A DNA stretch of 64,000 bases, from positions 124,001 to 188,000 of the forward strand of contig CBFIIQ010000001.1 of the NCBI GenBank assembly GCA_965662685.1, read 5' to 3'. Below, one piece after another: positions 46,001 to 54,628 of the stretch (position 1 is its first letter; each line of letters starts with the position of its first letter). A program made the translations under genes and the position numbers. A model generated the notes under the pieces. The model made no database searches. It saw only the letters and a list, made by a program, of their open reading frames with translations, and was not told where the DNA came from. The DNA comes from Eutrophocola sp965662685 (GTDB taxonomy: Bacteria; Pseudomonadota; Gammaproteobacteria; Pseudomonadales; Pseudohongiellaceae).

Positions 46001-46546
46001 GCGGCATTTGACGTAGAGACTGACTGGAAAGGCTCTCTGGGTCCAAACCTGCAGGGCACCAACGGCGGTTCTTATGACTACAGACTCTTCGGTAACATCA
46101 GTTACATGAGAGATAACTGGAGCCTGACACTGCGCTGGCGTCATCTTCCCGGTGTTTACTCTGCTGGCTATGCACAGCAGATGGCAATCATCGAGAATAA
46201 CGCGCGCGTAAGTGGTGGTGGTCAAGGACTTATCCTGAGCTACACACCAACGACTGAAATCGAAACTGACAGCTATAACATTTTCGATTTGGCGTTTAAC
46301 TACACCATCAATGAAACCTTTACTCTGCGTGCAGGTATTACCAACCTGTTCGACGAAGAGCCACCTAATGTAGGTAGCTCAGCTGGTTTCCCTGTTGGTA
46401 CTGATCTGCAAGGTCAGTGTGGTGCGAATGCACCAGGATGTCAGAACCCTAACGGTTTCAGTCTTCCTGGCATAGGCGGTTTCAACGGTGGTTACTATGA
46501 CACCCTGGGTCGTCGTATGTTCCTTGGACTAAAAGCGTCCTTCTAG
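43001..46546 (+). CDS. TonB-dependent receptor
   Basis: This 1181-residue outer-membrane protein has a signal peptide ending TSAYAQ, then EELEEIVVTGSRI (TonB box region), a plug domain with ITTVDRADF, LRGFGPNRSLVLVNGKRP, LVERVETITGGASAVYGADAIGGVTNFI, and a 22-strand barrel ending in MFLGLKASF with a terminal Phe. It is longer than typical siderophore receptors (about 700 residues) and resembles the large oligomer-importing receptors of marine bacteria. The substrate could be a peptide or polysaccharide fragment. A strong ribosome binding site and a long leader precede it; a strong terminator follows. The TonB_C-domain gene is next on the same strand. Confidence 0.95.
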   Translation: MSKHPYPGRSLLSASIATAISAMALTGIATSAYAQDEELEEIVVTGSRIVRRDLDSNSPITTVDRADFETQTGLNIESYLNQLPEYNPANSPTTTQGDVQITPVNSVGIASISLRGFGPNRSLVLVNGKRPTPINALMVTDVNGVPSALVERVETITGGASAVYGADAIGGVTNFILRDNFEGFEVDTQYGVQDANDGEEYRIAAIMGGNFADGRGNVVMGLENYNRAGAYQRNRDPYTDFWQDPQTAGSFFFLQGVNSGGFIAPNMPSKDALNALYGGQNPLAWFQAFSPNIPNMNFNSDGTVFVSGNAVGESRANISTSALDYQKRVVNNNQDASGQTTNEVLKWNNTQAFAAAPQERWSFFASGKFDLTDRVTAFARTTFAESQTETILFGTNAIGGWETHIGYNPTTDSPIDPTLDYSDPAVLSAIAANPGAFPNPSFIPTGAAGAQFPVPPEFALMLNARPDPAGRWQPNWNPNFSLPPRSTYNTNEVWQFEAGLDIDLPVKDWTAELYYSHGQSATYNNAEGNLSLARYRTVTNYPDYGRGASGTGNQFYAVGSNINNAEIIPTIRPAFGAGDFTCESGFYDTFFGGDQKLSQDCFDAVNATLQTRTQNQQDIIEINIQGSLIELPAGEARFAAGYQDRDNEAQFIPDNVQSSFSFEDQVVGVYPTGYLDASTSVKDYYVEALVPVIADVPGIDMLELELGARFSDYNEVDEETTWKALANWQINDWARIRGGFNRATRAPNLGELFLNPQEVFTGGGNFGDPCSPRANAPYGAGGNTFAGDPILGDNEQPPEIASGQTQAGANSAYLICEALMGGPNSFATQQYYYNGDDVSNQGGGGGFAWVLQQGNRTLQSETADTWTAGAVIRSPFDNAWARGLNLSLDYYNVEITDAILLNSIDQSAFGCFGAVQVSSAAEAATQAASAACQLVPRDQRNGAALNTLLSYSNNATIETSGLDVGLNWFGDLNELFGLTGNLGLSLNATFLNDYTTKQSAAAFDVETDWKGSLGPNLQGTNGGSYDYRLFGNISYMRDNWSLTLRWRHLPGVYSAGYAQQMAIIENNARVSGGGQGLILSYTPTTEIETDSYNIFDLAFNYTINETFTLRAGITNLFDEEPPNVGSSAGFPVGTDLQGQCGANAPGCQNPNGFSLPGIGGFNGGYYDTLGRRMFLGLKASF

Positions 46547-46585
46547 GAAACATCAGTACCTGACTAGTAGTTCACTAGTAACAAG

Positions 46586-46617
46586 AACGGCGGGCTTTAT
46601 AGCCCGCCGTTTTTTTT
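46586..46617 (+). terminator. Intrinsic terminator of the TonB-dependent receptor gene
   Basis: An 11-base perfect stem (AACGGCGGGCT at 46586-46596 with 46601-46611) has a 4-base loop and ends in a run of eight T at 46610-46617. It starts 40 bases after the stop codon. Confidence 0.95.
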
Positions 46618-46801
46618 GCCTGCAACAAAGTGAAGCTACCAGGTGAAAAAAGTATGAAATATGGATAATTTCTGGCGGGAGCCGGGACAAACTGGACGCC
46701 CCCCCTTTTCTTGATTTAAACTCTTTGGAACTACAATAGTAGAATCACTATAAAAAAAATAAAAATAGTAGAAATAAAAAAATAATTAGGACGGAGGGCA
46801 C

Positions 46802-47938
46802 ATGCGTATTCTTAAGAGATTGATTATTGCGGGTCTTTTTCTATTACCGGCTTTTTCCCACATCAGCTTTTCACAGGATTTTATTGACCCGGTTCCAGTC
46901 AATGTTCAGGGTCGCTTTATGCCCGGATTTGGTACTGAAGGTATCGTCAAGGTCAGGTATACCATTAAGGCCGACGGCAGCGTTGATGACGTAGAAATTA
47001 TTGATTACGTCTCCAACCAGTTCCTGAATAATATGTTGCGTGACACGGTCCGTGGCTGGACCTTCACGCCCGGAACCGTCGATGGCAAGCCTGCTGACTT
47101 TCATAATCAGGAGTGGCTGTTTGCCCTACGGGTTGACCCCAATGCGCCGGCCACACCACCGCCATTTGGACCTGGTGGACGCGGTCCCGCTGCAGCAGAT
47201 TCCGAAGAATCAACTGACACTGCAATTGCGACAACAGCTAACCAGGAGCAGATTCCACTTGCCATGTCAGAGGAAATCAAGGAAGGGATCGTCGAAGTTT
47301 ATGCGCTGATGGCAGACCGGGATCAGGACAAGGCCTTAAAACAGTTGACCAAACTGATGCGAAAAGATTACGGCACGGTTTTCGATTTTGCCATTGCTAA
47401 CGAATTACATGCCAATATTTTAATGACCAGAAACGAACCGTTTGAAGCTTTGGAAGCGGTAACCATGGCCACCATGACCTATGAAGGCCCTCAGGGTGAT
47501 ACGCGATATTTCCTTACCGATGATGCCCTTGAACTGGCACTGAAGAGAAAGTTTCTGCTAGCAATGTCCGTGCGCCAGAATCAGCTGGCCTGGAACACCT
47601 ATGAAGAACTGAATAACAAATTTGAAATCGCTGATGATGACCCCATCCACGACCAGGCTACACAGGTCAAAGGCTTGCTGGACTCACCTGACCCCCTGCA
47701 ATTGATTACTAAAATTATTGATAAACAATGGAGCTATCATCCAGCACGCCGCATTTTTACCATCACCAATGTGGATGGCAGATTGACCGAAATTGAGGCC
47801 AGGTGTGAGCGTCGGAATCTGGAACTGAAGTACCAGGAAAATGTAGACTGGACCTTGCCCGAGTCTTTGGGAGATTGTGAGCTGGATTTCAAAGGTCGGA
47901 ATGGAACACAATTTGTAGTTTATGAGTTCTCTGAATAA
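46802..47938 (+). CDS. Exported TonB_C-domain protein with helical repeats
   Basis: The 378 residues start with a signal peptide (cleavage near SHISFSQ) and not with the membrane anchor of ordinary TonB. Residues about 30-110 are a TonB_C-like domain (GFGTEGIVKVRYTIKADGSVDDVEIIDY, RDTVRGWTFTPG). A Pro/Gly linker follows (residues about 116-130), then helical, TPR-like segments and a C-terminal beta region. TonB transducers normally have TonB_C at the very C-terminus, so the order is reversed. It follows the large receptor; the receptor's own terminator lies between, so separate transcription is likely. It may be a periplasmic partner of the receptor. GGACGGAGG upstream is a fine ribosome binding site. 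Confidence 0.8.
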   Translation: MRILKRLIIAGLFLLPAFSHISFSQDFIDPVPVNVQGRFMPGFGTEGIVKVRYTIKADGSVDDVEIIDYVSNQFLNNMLRDTVRGWTFTPGTVDGKPADFHNQEWLFALRVDPNAPATPPPFGPGGRGPAAADSEESTDTAIATTANQEQIPLAMSEEIKEGIVEVYALMADRDQDKALKQLTKLMRKDYGTVFDFAIANELHANILMTRNEPFEALEAVTMATMTYEGPQGDTRYFLTDDALELALKRKFLLAMSVRQNQLAWNTYEELNNKFEIADDDPIHDQATQVKGLLDSPDPLQLITKIIDKQWSYHPARRIFTITNVDGRLTEIEARCERRNLELKYQENVDWTLPESLGDCELDFKGRNGTQFVVYEFSE

Positions 47939-47980
47939 ACAGCGATACAGCTTAGTAACAGCAGCTTTCATAACAAGAAA

Positions 47981-48008
47981 AAGACGGTACTTCGGTATCG
48001 TCTTTTTT
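47981..48008 (+). terminator. Intrinsic terminator with UUCG loop
   Basis: AAGACGGTAC pairs with GTATCGTCTT, with one G-U pair, around a TTCG tetraloop. A T-tract follows at 48003-48008. It lies 42 bases after the TonB_C-domain gene. Confidence 0.88.
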
Positions 48009-48176
48009 ATTGGGAAAATATAAATTCAAAAATATTATTAAGAGCTTCCATAAAGTAAAAACACTTTTTCGAATTAAGCCCTTTTTCTCAAAGCCATTAC
48101 GGCTATAATAACCTTTACAGAAACCAATCTTATATTGATTCAGCTGGCACGGACTCAACCCCCCCCTCTTATTCCA

Positions 48177-48872
48177 ATGTATTTATTTCGACTCACAATA
48201 TTTTTTCTGCTCACTACTTTCAGTTGCCTTGTAGTCGCACAAATCGACCAAAATCAGGAAGGTGCCTGGTATATGTATATGTGGAGTCATGAAAACACAG
48301 ACACAGGCTTTGGCATACAGGGTGACATTCAGCATCGTAACTGGAAGCCTGCACAGGACCTTGAGCAGCTACTTATCCGTGGCGGACTAACCTGGCGCCC
48401 TATGGGTAGTACGATTAAATATACTCTGGGGTATGCCCACATTAGCTCTGGCGCCTTCGGCCCCAGTAATGACAAAAGTGAAGAAAGCAGGATTTATCAG
48501 GAGGCACTTGCCAACCAACGACTGGGCAGCAAATGGTTATTCACACACCGCTTCAGGCTTGAACAGCGTTGGGTAGATAACCAGGATTTTCGCAGTCGAT
48601 TTCGATATTTTCTTGGGCTGAATTATCCACTGAATAAAAACAGCCTTGAACAGGGCGCCCTTTATTTGTCCTTGTACAACGAACTGTTTGTTAATCTAAA
48701 TCGGGATATTGGTAATAATCGTGAAGTGGATTACTTTGACAGAAATCGTACCTATGCCGCTCTCGGTTATAGTGTGCTGGACAATCTTCGCCTGCAGTTT
48801 GGCTATATGTGGCAGGAAAGTAAAAACTTTGGCAAGGGACAGTACCAGTTCAACCTGATTCATAGTTTTTAA
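48177..48872 (+). CDS. DUF2490-family outer-membrane protein
   Basis: The 231 residues start at the ATG 48177, opening a signal peptide ending CLVVAQ. The mature part has the DUF2490 beta-barrel pattern: alternating strands such as GFGIQGDIQHRNW, QLLIRGGLTWRP, TIKYTLGYAHI, LFTHRFRLEQRWVDN and FRYFLGLNYPL, then RNRTYAALGYSVLDNLRLQFGYMWQ and a C-terminal LIHSF with a final Phe typical of barrel proteins. Its function is unknown. It stands alone between two terminated or broken units. Confidence 0.85.
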   Translation: MYLFRLTIFFLLTTFSCLVVAQIDQNQEGAWYMYMWSHENTDTGFGIQGDIQHRNWKPAQDLEQLLIRGGLTWRPMGSTIKYTLGYAHISSGAFGPSNDKSEESRIYQEALANQRLGSKWLFTHRFRLEQRWVDNQDFRSRFRYFLGLNYPLNKNSLEQGALYLSLYNELFVNLNRDIGNNREVDYFDRNRTYAALGYSVLDNLRLQFGYMWQESKNFGKGQYQFNLIHSF

Positions 48873-48979
48873 TTTTATTTTTAAATCTCAATTTATTTGT
48901 TCGACTGCTATTTTATTTTACCAGGGGGATTTTGTTAGATTAGCGCCTTATTTGCAGATTGATTACCAACTCATTTTGC

Positions 48980-50617
48980 ATGGAAAAAGTATTATGCAGC
49001 TCCACTCATTTTCCTTTTCTGCAAACATCACTGATGCACGTCGGAAGTTTTTTCTCATTAATTTTGTTTGTACTGGTCATCGGCTCTTCTACCGTGCAAT
49101 CTGCAGACAGTATGAAATCGATACTGGCGGAACCTTTTCCTCTGCTGCCGATTGCCCTGGGAAGTTATTCCTTCAAGGTTTCAACTGAGGTGCCGGAAAC
49201 CCAGGCCTATGTTGATCAGGGCATGCAGTTGATGTTTGCCTAAGCAAAGTATGAGGCGGTGCGCTCCTTCCGGGAAGCGCAAAAACAGGATTCCGAGTGT
49301 GCCATGTGTTATTGGGGGGAAGCCTGGTCCTGGGACTCCTACCTTAATGCGCCGATGTCAGCTGCGGATGCACCTTACGCCTATACTGCCCTGCAAAAAG
49401 CTATTGCACTGTGAAGCAAGGGCTCGGCTCGGGAACAGGCCTATATCAACGCCTTGTCCAGTCGTTATTTCGCTGATTACGATTTTGAAAAACGGCGTAT
49501 ACAGGATCAGGCTTATGCGGATGCCATGGCTGAGTTGGTAGAAGCTTACCCCGATGATCTGGATGCTATTACACTCTACGCTGACGCCTTGTTCCTGCTG
49601 GAGGAACGGCGCGGCTATCGTGATATTGCCAATCCTCGCGTCATGACTATCCACTCAATTCTCGAAGGTGTGCTGGCAAAGGATGTGCGTCATCCCTTTG
49701 CCTGCCATCTTTTTATTCATGCCACGGAATCCACCACTGAGCCTGGTAAGGCAGAGATCTGTACTGCCTATATGGGCAACTTCATACCCGGTGCAAACCA
49801 CCTCAACCATATGCCCTCACACACCTGGAATGATATAGGCCGCTGGGGAGACAGCGTGCGGGCGAACCTGCAAGCCTGGCATACAGACCAGAAAGCGGCC
49901 TTTGGTGAAGGTATCGCCATTTATCCCACTCATAATCTGCAAATGCTTTTATTTGCAGCATCGATGAATGGTCAGGGCGCTATCGCCATGCAGGCAGGCA
50001 GGGATTTATCTGAACTAAATGGCAACAGCCTGTTTTGGTTACTAACCCTGCTGCGCTTCGGTCGTTTCGATGAAATACTCAAGGTTCAGGAAAGACCACA
50101 GGCAGATTATCCTGCCGGGGTTTGGGATTTTGCTCAAGGTTATGCACGCCTCAAAACCGGAGAAACTGAATTTGCACGTGCCCATCTGTCCAGACTTATT
50201 AGCGCAGCAGAGACTACCGAGGATATGTTTCGCTTTGACCGGGCAAGTCTGCTGCTGTCGGTCATGCAGGAAATACTCAGGGGAGAAATTGAATGGTCTG
50301 AAGGTAATCTGCGACGAGCCATTCGGGCCTTTGAGCAGGCTGTCAAGTTTGAAGATGATCTCGGATACGACGAACCGGAACCCCTGCCCTTTGTCGCCCG
50401 TCACTGGTTAGGTGCAGCCTTGCTCGAAGCAGCACGCAATCGTGATGCAGAACGTGTTTATCGCGAAGAATTGATTGACCATCCGCACAATGGCTGGTCG
50501 CTGTTTGGCCTGAAAGAAGCGCTGGCTGCCCAGAATAAGATCGATGCCGATATTGACAGGGATTTTGAAGAAAGCTGGTCCAGAGCCGACATCCGGATCC
50601 GTTCATCCAGATTCTAA
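48980..50617 (+). pseudogene. TPR-family exported protein gene broken by two in-frame stops
   Basis: One reading frame runs from 48980 (signal peptide FFSLILFVLVIGSSTVQSA) through 50617, but has a TAA at 49241-49243 and a TGA at 49412-49414. No base is lost or gained: the parts on both sides are in the same frame and form one family-like protein of about 545 residues, with YVDQGMQLMFA, then KYEAVRSFREAQ, CAMCYWGEA, REQAYINALSSRY, HLFIHATES and NHMPSHTWNDIGRW. The family is a Sel1/TPR-like group of secreted proteins. TGA replaces a codon where related sequences have an arginine-type residue; one C-to-T change from CGA would explain it. The 387-codon piece after 49454 is still open, so decay is recent, or sequence errors are involved. 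Confidence 0.85.
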
Positions 50618-50659
50618 ATCATTTGTTTTATAAAAATGAGTTTTAGCAAGAATTGCCAT

Positions 50660-50693
50660 GAATCAGTAAATACAGGACTCCATTTACTGATTC
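50660..50693. terminator. Bidirectional hairpin between convergent genes
   Basis: GAATCAGTAAAT (50660-50671) pairs perfectly with 50682-50693 around a 10-base loop. It sits between the broken TPR gene and tcyP, which converge. T-tracts are poor on both sides, so efficiency is uncertain. Confidence 0.5.
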
Positions 50694-50697
50694 AACA

Positions 50698-52053
50698 TTA
50701 TTCCGCGGGTACCGGAGACCTGTGACCAAGTAATCGTTTGGTAACCATGCCCGCCGTGATTGACCCATTCACATTCAGGGCTGTGCGAGCCATATCAATA
50801 AGCGGTTCGATTGAAATCAGCAATGCAACAATGGTAACCGGGAATCCCATCGCCGGTAACACTACCAGAGCCGCGTTGGTTGCACCTCCCCCTACACCGG
50901 CTATTCCGAAAGAGCCAATCGCGATGATCAGCAACAGGCTGGCAATAAACCCGGCATCAATTTCCACCCCCATGGTAGGCGCTACCATTACTGCCAGCAT
51001 CGCAGGATAAATACCGGCACAGCCATTCTGCCCAATAGTAGCACCGAAAGATGCGGCAATATTGGCTATCGGTGCAGGAATCTTTAACTCTTCTATCTGC
51101 GCCCGAATACTTAATGGGATAGTCGCAGCAGAACTGCGGGTGGCAAAAGCAAAGGTCAGTACCGGCCACACTTTCCTGAAATAACCAGGGACATTGGTGC
51201 CGATCAGGCCGAGGATGATGGCATGTACAACGAACATAATGACGATGGCAATATAGGAGGCAATGACAAAACTGATCAGAGTCAGAATAGCATCGCCATC
51301 GGAACCGGCTATAACACGAGTCATCAAGGCCAGCACCCCATAGGGCGTCAGATTGATCACCAGCTTGACGAACCGCATCACCACGGCTTGGGTGGTATCA
51401 ACAAAACTGCTAATACGCTCAGCATGGGTCTGGTTTTCTTCAGACACCAGCAAGGCCGCTATGCCAAACAGCAAACCAAAAATGACTACTGCAATAATGG
51501 AAACATCTCGACTGCCACTGAGATCCTGAAAAATATTGCTGGGTACAAAACTCACTATTAATTGTGGAATGGTGAGCTCGGCCACACTGACCTGGCGTAA
51601 TGCCAGCTCCTGGGCCTTCGCCAGTTCCTCGGCACCACTGGTCAGATCTCCAGCACTCAGACTGAACACCGTAGCCATCAGCACACCTAATAAGGCAGCA
51701 ATCATGGTGGTGATAAGTAACATGCCAACCACAGTGCCACCGATACTACCGAGGGATTTAATTTCCTCAACCTTGAGCACAGCAGCAATCATGGTGATCA
51801 GCACCAGTGGCATGATAATCAAACGCAGTAAATTGACGTAGACGTTACCGATGACATTGGTCCACTCCAGCGTGGTCTGTACCACCGCTGAATCAAAACC
51901 AAAAACAAGTTGCAGGTAAAATCCGAACAGACTACCTGCTACCAGACCGATAAGGACCCGGCGTGAGAGACTGGATGGACCCTTGCCCAGCCAAATCAGC
52001 ATAAAAAATAATGCCGTAAAAATAATCAGATTGAGAATAAAGGAAGCTGACAT
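50698..52053 (-). CDS. tcyP: Cystine symporter, TcyP type
   Basis: The 451 residues match the TcyP/YdjN branch of the dicarboxylate/amino acid:cation symporter family along the full length: RRVLIGLVAGSLFGF, NLLRLIIMPLVLITMI, the hairpin-loop serine stretch ATRSSAATIPLSI, and the late IGQNGCAGIYPAMLA with GVGGGATNAALVVLPAMG. E. coli TcyP has 463 residues. It should import L-cystine with a cation. It is the first gene of its own transcript; the M20 lipoprotein gene upstream on the same strand is 181 bases away. Substrate assignment rests on family resemblance. Confidence 0.85.
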   Translation of the reverse strand: MSASFILNLIIFTALFFMLIWLGKGPSSLSRRVLIGLVAGSLFGFYLQLVFGFDSAVVQTTLEWTNVIGNVYVNLLRLIIMPLVLITMIAAVLKVEEIKSLGSIGGTVVGMLLITTMIAALLGVLMATVFSLSAGDLTSGAEELAKAQELALRQVSVAELTIPQLIVSFVPSNIFQDLSGSRDVSIIAVVIFGLLFGIAALLVSEENQTHAERISSFVDTTQAVVMRFVKLVINLTPYGVLALMTRVIAGSDGDAILTLISFVIASYIAIVIMFVVHAIILGLIGTNVPGYFRKVWPVLTFAFATRSSAATIPLSIRAQIEELKIPAPIANIAASFGATIGQNGCAGIYPAMLAVMVAPTMGVEIDAGFIASLLLIIAIGSFGIAGVGGGATNAALVVLPAMGFPVTIVALLISIEPLIDMARTALNVNGSITAGMVTKRLLGHRSPVPAE

Positions 52054-52169
52054 GTATTGACTCTTTGCTATAGGTGGCTCAATAAAGTGATATCACTACT
52101 ACAACAATAGCAATGCCAATCAAAAGCCGATGATTAACCTGGATTTTGTATTCTATGCTTTAGGAAACA

Positions 52170-52201
52170 GGAACTGAACCTAATGAAACAGGCTCAGTTC
52201 C
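52170..52201. other. Inverted repeat, possible terminator
   Basis: GGAACTGAACC pairs with GGCTCAGTTCC at ten of eleven positions around a 10-base loop. On the minus strand it lies 33 bases past the M20 lipoprotein stop but has only a short T-rich stretch after it. Confidence 0.45.
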
Positions 52202-52234
52202 AAAAAAGCAAATATGCGAGTACTTTCAGCGCAT

Positions 52235-53890
52235 TTATTCTGCAGCTTTGTTGAGCCCGGCATATTCAAACAACACAGTAGCAATGGATTTTTCCTGTCC
52301 AGCCATGCCATAGGTATTTCCTGCGCCTTCAATCACATAATATTCATTAGCCGCGTGCGCATTACCACCAGCACCAACAGAACCTGATGCTATCGGAATA
52401 TCCAGCACATCACCGGCAAACAGATAGGCTGGCCAGTAACCACCGAGAATTGAGGGATGACTGATCGGTTCATTAGGGGTTACGCCAAAAATTTCGCGCA
52501 TGTCATTCACTGCATAAGCCAGATCATTTTCATAAGTCATCTTGGCCCAGGGCACATCACCGACAATATTGATTTCCACATCATCAAAACCATGCTTGTC
52601 CAGATGTTTACGTAACAGATTAACTATTTCCAGACCATCCTGATTTGGGACATAGCGAAAGTTATGCTTGGAAACGATACGATTGGGAAGAATAGCGCCA
52701 GAACCTCCTTCGAACATATTGCCGCCCCAGATTCCATCCAGGTTCATCGATGTGCCGGCGCGGGCCATTTTTGCCACTTCATAGGGATCATCGGAAATAA
52801 AGCGGGCCACACCAGAATTTTTAGCCATTATTTCCAGATCCATGCCTTCTGCTCTTGCGCGTAAAGATGCTTCTTCTTCAGCAGTAAGTGGCTCAATGTC
52901 CTCATAGAAACCATCAATCATGACCTTATTACCCGTCTCGTCGACCAGAGTATTAAGCATCTTGATATGACGCCATGCCGGGGCATCCACCTGTCGCTTG
53001 CGACCGCCATGAATATTACTGTAGGTAGGACCACGACCCCAGGCCTCGCCACTGGTAATCAACTCCACGAACACACAACCTTCGGAAGAACCATAACCCC
53101 ACATGACATCCACACCTTCAAAAAGCTCGGGGTTGTCACGGACAAACTTACGATAGCCGATGGACATACGTTCTTCGTCACCTTCGGCGACAAAAATCAG
53201 ATTAACCGGTAGTTTTCCAGTGACGGCCTTGATCGACATCATGGCATTCAGGAACGCCATCTGCCCGCCCTTGGAGTTGCTGGCACCACGGCCAATCAAT
53301 ACTTTGGGATAAGGTGCCTGCTCTACCAAACGCGCCTCGAATGGCGGATAGTTCCACAAATCAGGCTGGGTAATCGGCATAGTGTCATACATCCAATACA
53401 CCACCATGGTCTTCTCGGCGCCCTCATCACAATGGGCATAGACAACCGGGTTACCCTGTTGTCCCCATTCGGTGATGCCGACATCGTAAACATCTGTTTT
53501 CTGACAGCCAAGCTGATCAAAAAAACCTTTCACCATGAAGGCAGATTCCTGGATGCCCTCACCGGTATTGGAGATACTGGGTTGCTGAATCCATTTCTGT
53601 AGATTGATGACATGCTGATCAATATTCTCATCAATATAGGAGAACACCTGCTTCAGATCTTCCGAGTGCACCAGGCTCATATCAATTTCGCGTTCGGTAT
53701 CACCGTTAGGCCGAATACCAAGAGGCTTGTCAGGATTGACCGCCATGGTCGGAGAAGACATAGCCGGCGTTGCGCCTGATTGAGCTGCAGTGGATTGCGG
53801 CTCTTCACTGCAGGCACCAAGAACCAGGGCACTGGTCATAATGGCCAGTGAGAGACAGAGACGTTTGGGATTGGGCATTGGATTGTTCAT
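52235..53890 (-). CDS. M20-family metallopeptidase lipoprotein
   Basis: I start this at the ATG 53888-53890 (551 residues) because AGGAGA lies 6 bases upstream and the lipoprotein signal (lipobox LGAC, near residue 28) begins there; the frame is open back to 53956. M20 motifs follow: VVYWMYDTMPI in place of the first metal strand, GRGASNSKGGQMA with the bridging residue, and FVAEGDEERMSIG with the catalytic glutamate pair. The dimerisation domain spans roughly residues 270-400. It probably acts on peptides at the periplasmic face of a membrane. The metal ligand in VYAHCDEG near residue 150 differs in spacing from the usual H-x-D. Confidence 0.88.
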   Translation of the reverse strand: MNNPMPNPKRLCLSLAIMTSALVLGACSEEPQSTAAQSGATPAMSSPTMAVNPDKPLGIRPNGDTEREIDMSLVHSEDLKQVFSYIDENIDQHVINLQKWIQQPSISNTGEGIQESAFMVKGFFDQLGCQKTDVYDVGITEWGQQGNPVVYAHCDEGAEKTMVVYWMYDTMPITQPDLWNYPPFEARLVEQAPYPKVLIGRGASNSKGGQMAFLNAMMSIKAVTGKLPVNLIFVAEGDEERMSIGYRKFVRDNPELFEGVDVMWGYGSSEGCVFVELITSGEAWGRGPTYSNIHGGRKRQVDAPAWRHIKMLNTLVDETGNKVMIDGFYEDIEPLTAEEEASLRARAEGMDLEIMAKNSGVARFISDDPYEVAKMARAGTSMNLDGIWGGNMFEGGSGAILPNRIVSKHNFRYVPNQDGLEIVNLLRKHLDKHGFDDVEINIVGDVPWAKMTYENDLAYAVNDMREIFGVTPNEPISHPSILGGYWPAYLFAGDVLDIPIASGSVGAGGNAHAANEYYVIEGAGNTYGMAGQEKSIATVLFEYAGLNKAAE

Positions 53891-54628
53891 TGAATTCTCC
53901 TGGAAAGCATTACAGTAGGCCAGAAACGCAGCCTTCAAATTGTTTTCTTCTTGCAACCATGAGCTGTTAACTCATTAGCTGCCAATTGATTAAGCACCTG
54001 GTCGATAACAAAGAAAGCGTTACTGCCTTGCGCGCTTCAGGTATTTACAATGAAATCCTGCATGAAACGTACCATTATCAGATAATGCCCACAAAACTAT
54101 TCCGGGGATTCCGGTAATAGGAAAAAACCCTTTGAATACATCAACTTTGCATTAACAATTAGACTTTAATAGAAATAAACAGATGCCTTGGTGGCCTGCT
54201 GTACTGTCATCAGACAGGCATGGTACGACCCAAAATTGAACAATCAGGGCTGTTATGGCGCATTAGGGATATATTACTCTCGACAGCCTTATGCCATTGA
54301 GTCATGCAAATAAGCCATTCGCATAGCGCTTCCCGGACAAGGTCTTGCACTAAATCTGCTCCAAAACCCATAAAAAGGCTCAAAAAGAGTCATCCAGTCA
54401 TTTATTGCGGACCAGTGCGCGACGTGACGATATAAGTATAAATCCATATAGAATAATGAGTTACAAAAGATATCAGGATATTACTCATCGCTACACAGTT
54501 ATGGCATAGAAACTGCACTTCAGATTAAGTCAGAAATTTCTGTGCGCTCCCAAAAAACTGTAACTGCGCATTTGACCATGCTGGCATCAACACCAACCTG
54601 TTGATTGGGCCGTACGCTGGAGCTTTTC
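53891..54628. other. Long divergent intergenic region
   Basis: These 738 bases separate the M20 lipoprotein gene from the DUF5916 gene and hold no frame with family resemblance, no tRNA and no clear repeat. The region is the largest gene-free stretch here and should contain both promoters; I cannot name them with confidence. Confidence 0.45.

Noticed and set aside
49412..49414. TGA as a selenocysteine codon in the TPR-family gene
   Set aside because: No selenocysteine insertion hairpin is evident just downstream, the position is not a redox motif, and a TAA also interrupts the same frame.
53891..54628. The long gap as a site for a missed gene or tRNA
   Set aside because: No frame with a start, ribosome binding site and protein-like composition, and no cloverleaf, could be found by eye.
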